From Bacillota bacterium (GTDB lineage Bacteria; Bacillota; Clostridia; Oscillospirales; Ruminococcaceae), in the NCBI GenBank assembly GCA_023421245.1, contig JAEZTV010000025.1, positions 1-33,630 on the forward strand: a stretch of 33,630 nt of DNA, given 5' to 3'. The notes under the pieces are model-generated. The model was not told where the DNA came from and searched no databases. It saw nothing but the letters and a program-made list of their open reading frames with translations. Within the stretch, counting starts at the first letter, position 1, and every line of letters begins with the position of its first letter. This document shows, in pieces, positions 6,468 through 13,905 of the stretch. The position numbers were made by a program, and so were the translations under genes.

Positions 6468-7673
6468 CTATTCATATTTACCGTCCGTCGAGTATAGGAT
6501 GTAAGGTGTAACATCAAGCTCACCCAGAGCGCTAAGCTGCCCAGAATCGGTAGAAACTACGGGCAGAACCTTTGTGCCCGTTGCAACATCGGCGAGCAGG
6601 TACTCTAAAAACGCCTTAGTGACCTCATATGCCTGTGTGGCAGGGTCGGCAATTCTTGTTTTGCCGATAGTAATACCACTCTCAAATCCGGACGGTAGCA
6701 CTAGCGGCGCTATGACAGATGCTGAAACCTCGGCAGGGTCGCCACCGTAGATCAGCTCGCTTTTATCAAGATATGCTCCCGCTTCATAGGTGACGATAAG
6801 CTTGCAGCCGGAGTCTTTTATCGCGTTTTCTATCTGTGTAATACAACCGTTTAAAACACTGGTGCGCGAGTCGTTGGATTTCGGGCCGAAATATGCAAGG
6901 TTAAGTCCTACCCCGGTGGGATAGTGCAGCGAATCCACCATCACATACGCGGCGCCGCTTTGCGCAAGCTCAGCAATCAGCGATGTAACGTAGCTCATGC
7001 CCTCGGTGGATTCGGGGTTTATCCACGGCTTACCGCCTTCGGTGGGATAGTTATCAAGCCAATTGGTCGTTACATCCTTAGAGTAACGCACCGCAGCACC
7101 TTTTATCTTTCTTGCGGCAAGGGGATCTTTAAATGCGTGCAGATGGGCTATGGTCTGTATCCCCTGCTCGCTTAGTGTCTCGATTCGTTTGGTGATATCC
7201 GGGGTATCCTCCATCACCGCTCCAATCTCATGTGGTTGAGAAAGTGCCGAGTTATAGTAGATTACGCCGCTCGCATCCTTAACGCTGATTACAATGGTAT
7301 TCGCGCCTACAGTTTTTGCTTGTGTCACAAATGCTTCGAACCGGGTATCATCGGCGAGGACGGTGTTTGGCATAAACAGTGCTTTTATCTCGGAAAATGC
7401 AACGGTACCTGCTGTTTGCTGCGATGGCACGGAGGATGGCTGACTGCTTGATTGCGGCAGTTGGGACGATGCATTGCTTTGTTGACCAAGACGGATGCGC
7501 ATATCACCGCTCAAAAAGCTCATAACCGGTTCCGCAACGCTATATCCTACAAAGAATAGCACACACAACAGCAGGATGCCGCCAACCATCTTAAACGCGC
7601 CGATGCGTCTAAGTGCTGCACCCTGATAGACCCGTTTGTGACGCTTGATTTTAAAGTTTGATTGCTTTATCAA
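6468..7673 (-). CDS. Membrane-anchored putative glycoside hydrolase-like protein (DUF4015 type)
   Basis: 401 residues from a TTG at 7673, which has AAAGGTGG at good spacing. A GTG at 7685 would add four residues but overlaps that site. The short basic cytoplasmic N-terminus is followed by a membrane helix (about 25-45, GGILLLCVLFFVGYSV), a Ser/Gln-rich linker, then a TIM-barrel-like domain. Features include ANTIVISVKDASGVIYYNS, GIQTIAHLHAFKDPLAA, the PWINPESTEGMSYV segment and AYVMVDSLHYPTG. This pattern fits the DUF4015/putative glycosyl hydrolase family (GH-like barrel, substrate unknown); I assign it by recall. An extracytoplasmic location is inferred from the anchor. It follows rnfA by about 55 bp on the same strand and precedes the OadB-motif protein, so all three may share a transcript. 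Carbohydrate activity is unproven. Confidence 0.75.
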   Translation of the reverse strand: MIKQSNFKIKRHKRVYQGAALRRIGAFKMVGGILLLCVLFFVGYSVAEPVMSFLSGDMRIRLGQQSNASSQLPQSSSQPSSVPSQQTAGTVAFSEIKALFMPNTVLADDTRFEAFVTQAKTVGANTIVISVKDASGVIYYNSALSQPHEIGAVMEDTPDITKRIETLSEQGIQTIAHLHAFKDPLAARKIKGAAVRYSKDVTTNWLDNYPTEGGKPWINPESTEGMSYVTSLIAELAQSGAAYVMVDSLHYPTGVGLNLAYFGPKSNDSRTSVLNGCITQIENAIKDSGCKLIVTYEAGAYLDKSELIYGGDPAEVSASVIAPLVLPSGFESGITIGKTRIADPATQAYEVTKAFLEYLLADVATGTKVLPVVSTDSGQLSALGELDVTPYILYSTDGKYE

Positions 7674-7728
7674 TTCAGGCACCACCTTTCGTCATAATCG
7701 AATGCGCCCTGCTGCGATTATCTGTCTG

Positions 7729-8325
7729 CTAAAATGGCAGCTGATGGCCTATAAGCCCGAATAAGGCAAGAGAAATCAGCCCAACATACAAAAGTGCAAT
7801 TGGCAAGCCGCGGAACGTTCTGGGGATACGTTCGGTATCCAGCCTGCGTCTGCCTTCAGCAATCAGCAGCGAGGCAAATGTCAAGCCGACACCGGAACCA
7901 AATGCAAAGCCTGCCGCCTGTAAAAGTGTATGATTGCCAATGGTCGTAATGTATAAAACACCAAGCAGTGCACAGTTAAAGGTTGCATAGGGCAGGTAGT
8001 TGCGCACATATTCGGACGCCGACTTCATAATCTTGCCAACTATAAAATATACTATATAGTATAGCAGGGTTAGAAGGAGAATAAACACGAGCGGACGAAT
8101 GTATGCACGAAAGCTTAAGGCGGAAACCAATGGGTTGATTACCGTCGCAAGCACCGCGCTGCTAAGTGCCATAAACGTAAACAAAGCGCCAAACTGAAAG
8201 ATACGTTTTGCACTGCTTGCCGAAAACAATACCGTGCTGATACCAAGACCGCGTGAAAGCACAAGGTTTTCCAGCAGTGCGGCGGTTGCTGCATATAAAA
8301 AGAACTGCACAACCATCTCTCTCAT
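7729..8325 (-). CDS. RnfA-like membrane subunit, divergent
   Basis: 198 residues, about six membrane helices, co-linear with RnfA/RsxA/NqrE. Recognisable family landmarks are LENLVLSRGLGI near the N-terminus, YLPYATFNCALLGV in the middle and the RTFRGLPIALLYVGLISLALFG C-terminal region. In canonical RnfA the first helix reads LGxCPF, and that Cys is one of four ligands of a membrane 2Fe-2S cluster shared with RnfE. Here it is Ser (GLGIST). The second ligand, in FNCALLG, is kept. The ATG at 8325 follows GGAAAGGAATGG at a rather long spacing; a second ATG lies three codons later. It is the fourth gene of the C-D-E-A order and is followed by the DUF4015-like gene instead of rnfB. Membership is clear; redox competence is doubtful. 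Confidence 0.88.
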   Translation of the reverse strand: MREMVVQFFLYAATAALLENLVLSRGLGISTVLFSASSAKRIFQFGALFTFMALSSAVLATVINPLVSALSFRAYIRPLVFILLLTLLYYIVYFIVGKIMKSASEYVRNYLPYATFNCALLGVLYITTIGNHTLLQAAGFAFGSGVGLTFASLLIAEGRRRLDTERIPRTFRGLPIALLYVGLISLALFGLIGHQLPF

Positions 8326-8350
8326 GATATAACCATTCCTTTCCGGATAA

Positions 8351-8369
8351 CTGTGTGTTTAACACACAG
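8351..8369 (-). promoter_or_regulatory. Hairpin in the rnfE-rnfA spacer
   Basis: The near-perfect palindrome CTGTGTGTT-T-AACACACAG sits in the 58-bp gap, without a U-tract. It could be a processing or stability element that sets the rnfE:rnfA ratio. This is inference only. Confidence 0.35.
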
Positions 8370-8383
8370 CACCGCTTGAAAGC

Positions 8384-9067
8384 CTATTGTTTGGAATTTG
8401 CTTGCACAGGCAGGGAAGAATCCGTTTGCACATCAATATGCATGGCACGCATACGGCGATCCCTTGTGTGATTGGTGACAAACTGATAAAGCGCCGCAAA
8501 TAATCCGATAAGGATAAATCCGCCAAACGGCATCAGAATACCGTTTACGGGAAACGGATTGTCGGTGGGGATACCCCAAAGGGTGGCGTTACCAATATAT
8601 TCACGCGCTGCACCGACAATGCAGATAACCAGTGCATACCCCAGCACCTGAACGATTGCATCGAGCAGTACCCAACGAGTTTTGTTTCGAATACCAAATG
8701 CCTCGGCCCGCATAACAATGATGGTATTGGTTACGAGCAACGGCAAGTAAATGCCTGTCGTGTCAGGTGTTCCGGGCAGGACAGTACGCACGATTGCAAT
8801 TGCGCCGGCGTAACAAGCCGCGGCCGCAAGAGCATAGATAGGGATACGATGCCAAAGCGCCACACGCTGTTTGATAAGCGAAGAAAGCACCAGTGTGGGA
8901 ATGGTGACCACCGCTACAATAATAGAGATGGCGACCGCATTCTTAAGGTAGATTGCCGCCACGGCAACCGGGGCGAGTGTAAGGCCATTAATCAAAACGG
9001 GGTTATTTGTCCAAAACTCCCGCAGCTTTGCAAAAAACCGATAGGTGGATTTTGTTTTTTTAGCCAT
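8384..9067 (-). CDS. RnfE-like membrane subunit, divergent
   Basis: 227 residues from the ATG at 9067 (MAKKTKSTYRFF), which has GGGAGGAG 6 nt upstream; an ATG at 9088 would place that site inside the gene. It overlaps the end of rnfD by 8 bp, implying translational coupling. It aligns with RnfE/RsxE over FWTNNPVLINGLTLAPVAV, HRIPIYALAAAAC, GIYLPLLVTNTIIVMRAEAF and AREYIGNATLWG. Two Cys expected to bind the RnfA/RnfE 2Fe-2S cluster are missing. The LGLCPLLAV motif is LTLAPVAV here (Cys to Ala) and VTNCIxxGRAEAF is VTNTIIVMRAEAF (Cys to Thr). The remaining two Cys are in unrelated helices. The C-terminal tail is hydrophilic. The fold is probably kept and the electron path lost. Confidence 0.88.
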   Translation of the reverse strand: MAKKTKSTYRFFAKLREFWTNNPVLINGLTLAPVAVAAIYLKNAVAISIIVAVVTIPTLVLSSLIKQRVALWHRIPIYALAAAACYAGAIAIVRTVLPGTPDTTGIYLPLLVTNTIIVMRAEAFGIRNKTRWVLLDAIVQVLGYALVICIVGAAREYIGNATLWGIPTDNPFPVNGILMPFGGFILIGLFAALYQFVTNHTRDRRMRAMHIDVQTDSSLPVQANSKQ

Positions 9068-10223
9068 CGCTTTCTCCTCCCTTTGCATCGCCGGTGGTAT
9101 GTACAGCGGCTTCGGGCTGGGTTATCTCGGTTGTTACGCCGTGTTTCTTATGCCGCGTTTTCTCCACCGTAATAATCAAGCGTTTTGAGCCGCGCCCAAT
9201 ACCGCTTTTTGCTTTGCGAACCACCGCCGAAGGGATTCCCTTGATAAGCCGCATCTGAATGCCGTCGATTAATAGATCGTACCGTATCCACAACGCAAAA
9301 CGATCCAGCGCAAACGAAAGTGCGTTCATAATAAGCACCGCAAATACAAAGCCTTCCTCAAAGCCGCCGAAGTAGCGAAGCAGCATGGTCAGCACTCCGA
9401 TACCGGCACCAAACAGCACCTTTGACAACGGAAGACTTGGTGAGGTAACGGGGTCAGTTGCAAGAAACACCGCTCCAAACACAAGGCATCCCGCAAACAG
9501 CTCAAATGCGATTCCCGCGGCAACATTGAGCTGCACACGGGGAAACAAGAATGCCATAACAGCCGCCGCTCCAATAAGCGAGAACGGAATATGCCAGGTG
9601 ATGGTGCGCCGAAACAGTAAGAATAACAGACAGCTTACAATCACGAGGATTGCTGTGGTTCCCATCGCCCCCGAGAAATTGCCCAGAAACATCAAAAGCA
9701 GATCACCCGCCGGTTCGCCGTGCATCTTAAGCACGCTTGCGGGAGATTGGTATAATGTGAGCTTTTCGGTAAAGATTATCGGAATCTCATCAAACGGTTT
9801 GGGAAAACCAAATACAGCACTGGGCCAGCATACCGTTACAAACGCAATGCCCGCACACGCCGGATTAAACATGTTTGCACCAAGTCCGCCAAACGGATGC
9901 TTGGCAATCAGGATGGCGAACACGCATGCGGTTACCACCACATAAAACGGTACCGTAACCGGCAGCAGCATTGCAATGGCAATGCCGGTAATCACGGCCG
10001 AAAAGTCGTTAAGCATAATCTGCTTACGCGCAAGTTTACGGCATATAAGGTCGAGCGAAAAACAAAGCACGGCCGCTGACAGCGCTAAAAACAGCGTACG
10101 CGGTCCATAATAGAAGTAAGCCATGGCAATCAGCGGTACCATAGCGATAATCACATCGGTAAACAGCGTATGTACATTCTCTTTGTAGCGTATGTTAGGG
10201 GCTTTCGCTGCCTGCAAAACCAT
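9060..10223 (-). CDS. RnfD-like membrane subunit, divergent
   Basis: 387 residues with about nine or ten membrane helices; RnfD/NqrB family. Landmarks are the N-terminal APNIRYKENVHTLFTDVIIA, the GGLGANMFNPACAGIAFV loop, and FLATDPVTSPSLPLSKVLFGAGIG followed by FVFAVLIMNAL. In flavinylated RnfD an S-G-A-T-P-L type motif carries FMN on its Thr. The co-linear segment here reads LYQSPASVLKM, with Ser at the Thr position and Pro for Gly. Covalent flavin is therefore doubtful, though Ser attachment cannot be excluded. The ATG at 10223 overlaps the rnfC stop (TAATG). The C-terminal tail of about 50 residues is charged and longer than in typical RnfD (KSGIGRGSKRLIITVEKTRH). rnfG, which usually follows rnfD, is absent; rnfE starts within the rnfD end. 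Confidence 0.88.
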   Translation of the reverse strand: MVLQAAKAPNIRYKENVHTLFTDVIIAMVPLIAMAYFYYGPRTLFLALSAAVLCFSLDLICRKLARKQIMLNDFSAVITGIAIAMLLPVTVPFYVVVTACVFAILIAKHPFGGLGANMFNPACAGIAFVTVCWPSAVFGFPKPFDEIPIIFTEKLTLYQSPASVLKMHGEPAGDLLLMFLGNFSGAMGTTAILVIVSCLLFLLFRRTITWHIPFSLIGAAAVMAFLFPRVQLNVAAGIAFELFAGCLVFGAVFLATDPVTSPSLPLSKVLFGAGIGVLTMLLRYFGGFEEGFVFAVLIMNALSFALDRFALWIRYDLLIDGIQMRLIKGIPSAVVRKAKSGIGRGSKRLIITVEKTRHKKHGVTTEITQPEAAVHTTGDAKGGESDG

Positions 10224-11464
10224 TATTCCAAAACCCCTTTCACAAGTGCTTTTGCCTTTTTCACACTGTGGGTCAGCTCAAGATTTGCGGGGCAAACATA
10301 GGAACACACACCGCATTCGATGCATTTATCTGCCCGCAGCTTGGTTAGTGTTACGACATCCTTGCCCTGATACCCCTTATACAGGTAGTTTGGCGCAAGC
10401 TTTCTTGGGCAGCTTTCTACACACCGCCCGCACAAGATGCAATCGAGCACCGGATTTTGGATAGGCTTTGAAAATGCCAGCACCGCACGCGTGGTATAAA
10501 GTACCGGAAGGTCAAGGTCGACAATTGCTACGCCGCGCATGCTGCCGCCCATTACAACCCTTGCGGGATTTTTAATCAGGCCGCAGAATTCAAGAATCTC
10601 ACGCGCCGTTGTACCAACCCGTACTTCAACATTGCAGGGGTTGCCGATACAATCGCCCGCTACCGTTACAATGGTGGTGTTTTGTACCTGACCGGTTCGA
10701 ACCGCACGCCACAGATGCAGCAGTGCCTGCGCACCGATGATGTAGCCGCGCCCGTACTTTGCAAGGGTTTTCTTTACGCGGTTGCGCACGGGATACCGCC
10801 CGTAGATACGCTTAATGGGGATTTCAAACATCTTACGCGGTACGACCGTTTCAGCGTCATCAATATCAGCGTAGCACAACCCAAAGAAGGTTTTGATGCC
10901 GCATGCAAGCGAGATCATTTTAAGCGCGCCGAGCACCTCGTCACTGTGCTGCAGGAGGGTGTTAATGTTAGAGGACACATAGGGCTGCTCATCCACCGCA
11001 TCGCACACCAATGCCGTGTAGCCGCCATCATACAGACGCATAAGCTTATCACTTAAAAACTTACCGTCGGTTTCATCCACGATGGATGCCTTTTGGGCCG
11101 CATCAATGAGCTGTTCCAGTTCGTACTGCTCAACCTGCAGCGTTTCCCTTGTGCGGGTAAACGGATGCCGCTCACGCTTTCTTTTGGGCCTGTCCTCCGA
11201 TTCAAGCATCGGCGTCTGATCCGCACTGCCGGTTACCTTGAGCGAAAAACGCATAAATGTATCGCAGCTAAGCCGCGGGTAGTAAAGCTCGTAGCGCCCC
11301 AGCAGCACCGCATCAGCGGTAAGCGCCTTTGGGGGCGGTACACCAAGCTCGTTATAATCGGGCAGATATAGCACCCTAGGGTTTAAAAGCTGCTTTTGTT
11401 CACGGGAGAATGCGGGTTCCTTTGCCTGATATAGGTTTTCACCGCTCAGCCAGCCTGCCGCCAT
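10223..11464 (-). CDS. RnfC-like iron-sulfur subunit, divergent, lacking the nucleotide-binding loop
   Basis: 413 residues; ATG at 11464 after AGAGGTGAAGGA. The C-terminal part has two intact 4Fe-4S motifs (CILCGRCVESCP and CIECGVCSYVCP), the RnfC hallmark. GDCIGNPCNVEVRVGTT and ARVVMGGSMRG match the SLBB-like and following region of RnfC. In canonical RnfC a GLGGAGFPT loop and an AECEPY motif bind FMN/NADH. The equivalent region here reads ETDGKFLSDKLM then CDAVDEQPYVSSN, so the Gly-rich loop is gone and the acidic motif is altered. The YPSGGA..L segment is YPVRNRVKKTL. The N-terminal barrel-sandwich (HAPTSGTV) is not recognisable. It could still pass electrons through the clusters from an unknown donor, but is unlikely to oxidise NADH. 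It is the first gene of the C-D-E-A operon. Confidence 0.88.
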   Translation of the reverse strand: MAAGWLSGENLYQAKEPAFSREQKQLLNPRVLYLPDYNELGVPPPKALTADAVLLGRYELYYPRLSCDTFMRFSLKVTGSADQTPMLESEDRPKRKRERHPFTRTRETLQVEQYELEQLIDAAQKASIVDETDGKFLSDKLMRLYDGGYTALVCDAVDEQPYVSSNINTLLQHSDEVLGALKMISLACGIKTFFGLCYADIDDAETVVPRKMFEIPIKRIYGRYPVRNRVKKTLAKYGRGYIIGAQALLHLWRAVRTGQVQNTTIVTVAGDCIGNPCNVEVRVGTTAREILEFCGLIKNPARVVMGGSMRGVAIVDLDLPVLYTTRAVLAFSKPIQNPVLDCILCGRCVESCPRKLAPNYLYKGYQGKDVVTLTKLRADKCIECGVCSYVCPANLELTHSVKKAKALVKGVLE

Positions 11465-11518
11465 ATTCCTTCACCTCTTACTGTGGTTTGAGTGGTACGC
11501 AATGTACTACTGCCTGTC

Positions 11519-11548
11519 GCAAAAAGCCCCTTTTAGATTTCAAGGGGC
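11519..11548 (-). terminator. Intrinsic terminator upstream of rnfC (rpe terminator or leader attenuator)
   Basis: Minus strand: GCCCCTT, a 9-nt loop, AAGGGGC, then TTTTTG. It lies 57 nt before the rnfC start codon. It could end rpe transcripts that read antisense through the MecA-like gene, or act as an attenuator in an rnfC leader. A possible minus-strand -10 (TACAAT) lies upstream near 11584-11589. Confidence 0.6.
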
Positions 11549-11597
11549 ATCGTATACGCCAGCAGCAAGCCATCCGCATATATTGTAATGAGCCTCT

Positions 11598-11627
11598 ATT
11601 CTTCATAGAATGCTTCATCCTTATAAT
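11598..11627 (+). promoter_or_regulatory. Possible promoter of the MecA-like gene
   Basis: A perfect TATAAT (11622-11627) with only a weak -35 (TTCTTC, 17-bp spacer). It would give a leader of about 86 nt. Confidence 0.35.
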
Positions 11628-11719
11628 CGTTTCATCTGGTTTGCATCTTGCTGCGTGCTCCTGTAAACCGGTCAAAGCTAAGCCGCAGCGGTATTTCCCT
11701 GTTGTTGGAGGGTGATCTT

Positions 11720-12277
11720 TTGATTATTAAAGCGATTAACAGCGATAAAATCAAGATATTGCTGACCATTTCGGATATGGAGCGGCTCAAGCTGACCTAT
11801 GAGGAGCTGGATTATCAAAGCCCCTCCAGCAAACGCGCAATATCCGAGCTGTTAAGCTTTGCCAAGGCGAAAACGGGCTTTGATTTTACCGGTGCAAGAC
11901 TTTATATTGAGGCCTTTTCAAACGGTGACGGAAGCTGCACGCTGCTGTTCACCAAGCTTGATAAGGCGCCCCCCAGCGAAAGCCGAAAAAAACCGTTTGT
12001 CACCGATGCCCTGCCCGTTATCTACGAATTTGAACGCATCGATGATACCGCACAGTTTGCGCGTGCGTGCCTTGAAACAATATCGCCGCTTGCGCTGTAC
12101 GCAATTGGCGGACGGTACCGGCTGGTGCTGGGTGCAAAGAGTGCACAGCGTATAGCGCCATTGCTTGCGGAGTTCGGGCGGCGGTGCGGCAGCGGGCTTA
12201 CCGATCTTGCCCACCTTGATGAGCACGGAACACTATTGCTTACGCGCAACACGCTAAAAACCCTTAAATCCCTTTGA
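11720..12277 (+). CDS. MecA-like adaptor protein
   Basis: 185 residues from a TTG at 11720 with GGAGGGTG 5 nt upstream; the longer frame from 11648 has no such site and lacks homology-like sequence. The N-terminus (MIIKAINSDKIKILLTISDMERL) and the following helix-rich stretch to GARLYIEAF match the N-terminal domain of MecA, which recognises substrates. The C-terminal half (VIYEFERIDDTAQFARACLE, then ALYAIGGRYRLVLG) resembles the MecA fold that binds ClpC. MecA delivers proteins to ClpCP for degradation and in Bacillus controls ComK competence. The length is slightly below the ~215 of Bacillus MecA and the acidic linker is short. No clp gene is near. It ends tail-to-tail over rpe with a 14-bp overlap. 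Confidence 0.72.
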   Translation: MIIKAINSDKIKILLTISDMERLKLTYEELDYQSPSSKRAISELLSFAKAKTGFDFTGARLYIEAFSNGDGSCTLLFTKLDKAPPSESRKKPFVTDALPVIYEFERIDDTAQFARACLETISPLALYAIGGRYRLVLGAKSAQRIAPLLAEFGRRCGSGLTDLAHLDEHGTLLLTRNTLKTLKSL

Positions 12278-12917
12278 GTGCGGAGATAGCCGCGGCATAA
12301 TCCTCTTTGCCAAAGATTGCACTGCCTGCTACCAACACGTTTGCACCCGCATTCACACACAGCGGCGCGGTATTGGCATCTACACCGCCATCCACCTGAA
12401 TATCGAGTGTCAGGTTATGCTTGTCCGCCTCTGAGCGAAGCGCGGTTACTTTTTCAAGCATATTGTGCATAAACTTCTGGCCGCCAAAACCGGGCTCGAC
12501 CGTCATAACAAGCACCATATCAACCTCAGAAAGGAACGGCAATATCTCCTGTACCGGTGTGTTTGGTTTCATGGTTACGCCCACGCGAACGCCGAGTGCG
12601 CGAAGCTGCCGCGCCGCCTTTGAAAGACTTGGCACCGTTTCACAGTGGATGGTGATAATATCTGCGCCGGCATCGGCAAACGCCTTAGCATAACGCAAAG
12701 GCTCCGATATCATAAGATGTACGTCAAACACCAGCTTGGTTGTCTTCCTCAGGCTCGCTACAATGGGCGGGCCTAAAGTAATGTTGGGAACAAAATGGCC
12801 GTCCATAACGTCTATGTGAATCCAATCGGCACCCGCTTGCTCAACTCTGGCAACCTCTTGCGCAAGGTTTGCAAAATCACTGGCGAGAAGTGACGGGGAT
12901 ATTGTAATATGTTGCAT
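12264..12917 (-). CDS. rpe: Ribulose-phosphate 3-epimerase
   Basis: 217 residues, full length. Interconverts ribulose 5-phosphate and xylulose 5-phosphate in the pentose phosphate pathway, cytosolic TIM barrel with a divalent metal. Visible family motifs are SPSLLASDFANL at the N-terminus, HIDVMDGHFVPN (H34, D36), VHLM (H67), VEPGFGGQKF (phosphate grip loop) and a late VDGGV with its catalytic Asp. ATG at 12917 follows GGGAGGAG. Its 3' end overlaps the MecA-like gene by 14 bp on the opposite strand, and no terminator lies between, so its transcript probably runs antisense into that gene. The usual Firmicute neighbours (rsgA, prkC, thiamine pyrophosphokinase) are not in the window. Confidence 0.96.
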   Translation of the reverse strand: MQHITISPSLLASDFANLAQEVARVEQAGADWIHIDVMDGHFVPNITLGPPIVASLRKTTKLVFDVHLMISEPLRYAKAFADAGADIITIHCETVPSLSKAARQLRALGVRVGVTMKPNTPVQEILPFLSEVDMVLVMTVEPGFGGQKFMHNMLEKVTALRSEADKHNLTLDIQVDGGVDANTAPLCVNAGANVLVAGSAIFGKEDYAAAISALKGI

Positions 12918-13264
12918 ACGAAAACTCCTCCCATCAAATACGTTGATTCAGATATAAAATGCCTGTACATATTAAATATAGTGTGAAACGAAAATGTGAA
13001 TTGGTTTAATATCATTTTTACAAAAAGTCGCTTACTGTACTATTTTAAACCACGCGGCGAAAAACGTCAACCAGGCAACAAAATAAACCATGAACATATC
13101 GTGAACTTTCGGCAACAGTCTACAAATGCTTGCAAAGTGCCGCAATATTCTACGGTGTTGATTCTAATGCCTTTGAGGATGGATATGCGCAGGCTACCGG
13201 CTTGTGTGTCTTATACTATTTCCATTTTAATGAATAGATTTTGCCCATCTTTTATACTCACCGC
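12918..13264. other. Intergenic, no gene seen
   Basis: AT-rich sequence upstream of rpe. Frames here lack ribosome binding sites. No RNA gene recognised. Confidence 0.45.
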
Positions 13265-13835
13265 AAAACAGTATGACGGCGGCCTCGCCGCATGGAAAGT
13301 TGTACAGGGACCGTCTGCCTGCGGTCAAAGCCGTGGCAACAAGATCTGCTTGCCGATTAAAAACCGGTCTATGTTTTTAATGCAGATCAGTATCACGCAC
13401 AAGCCGGCAGTAAATATGTTGCTTGATCAAGCGATACCAGCCTGCATCGAGTATACTGCCACCGAACCGCCAGCGTATTGCCGGCGGCAAAGGCTGTGAC
13501 ACCTTCGGGAGGCCGCAGCCATCCTTCGGAGGCATTATATTCAAAGGGCAGGCAGCATGACGCGCCGTTATGCAGCGGCTCCCCTGCGGGCGGTTTTGAG
13601 CCTCCACCGCAGCGCTTAGGGCAAAGCTCTGCTAAAAGCAATCGGCTTGCCCCGCGCATGGTGGGATGGCCTCCGGCAGCTTCCGCCACCGCCGCAAGGC
13701 GCGTCATCCGCTTACCCTTACGCTCCATCTTATGCACCTTGGGTACCGACGGCGACATGTCTTAAACCCAGACACAATCTGCATGCCTTACAACATTGGC
13801 CTAAAACAGAGATTCTGCCCTGTTTTGGGCCAAAA
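13265..13835. repeat. GC-rich palindromic non-coding block
   Basis: Overlapping open frames occur on both strands with no ribosome binding sites. They are a by-product of GC-rich inverted repeats: GCGGC-CTC-GCCGC near 13270, GACCG/CGGTC near 13309-13326, CCTTCGGAGG near 13522, GGCTC/GAGCC around 13575-13600, and at the right end GGCCTAAAACAG/CTGTTTTGGGCC (13798-13831). The composition differs sharply from the AT-rich flanks. It is most likely a dispersed element or its remains; a structured RNA cannot be excluded. No known RNA family motif (RNase P, tmRNA, SRP) was recognised. Confidence 0.4.
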
Positions 13836-13905
13836 GATATTTGGAATATACAAATTCACGTCACTATTTAATTTTAGTAACTGCATCACAGGAGCAGACG
13901 CCCGC

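Noticed and set aside
11549..11700. Known riboswitch upstream of rnfC
   Set aside because: Compared by eye with lysine, FMN, TPP, SAM and glycine consensus elements; none fits.
12996..13499. Plus-strand frame of 167 codons in the gap after rpe
   Set aside because: No ribosome binding site, random-looking composition, runs into the palindromic block.
13393..13765. Overlapping frames on both strands (121 and 95 codons)
   Set aside because: By-product of GC-rich inverted repeats; no translation signals.
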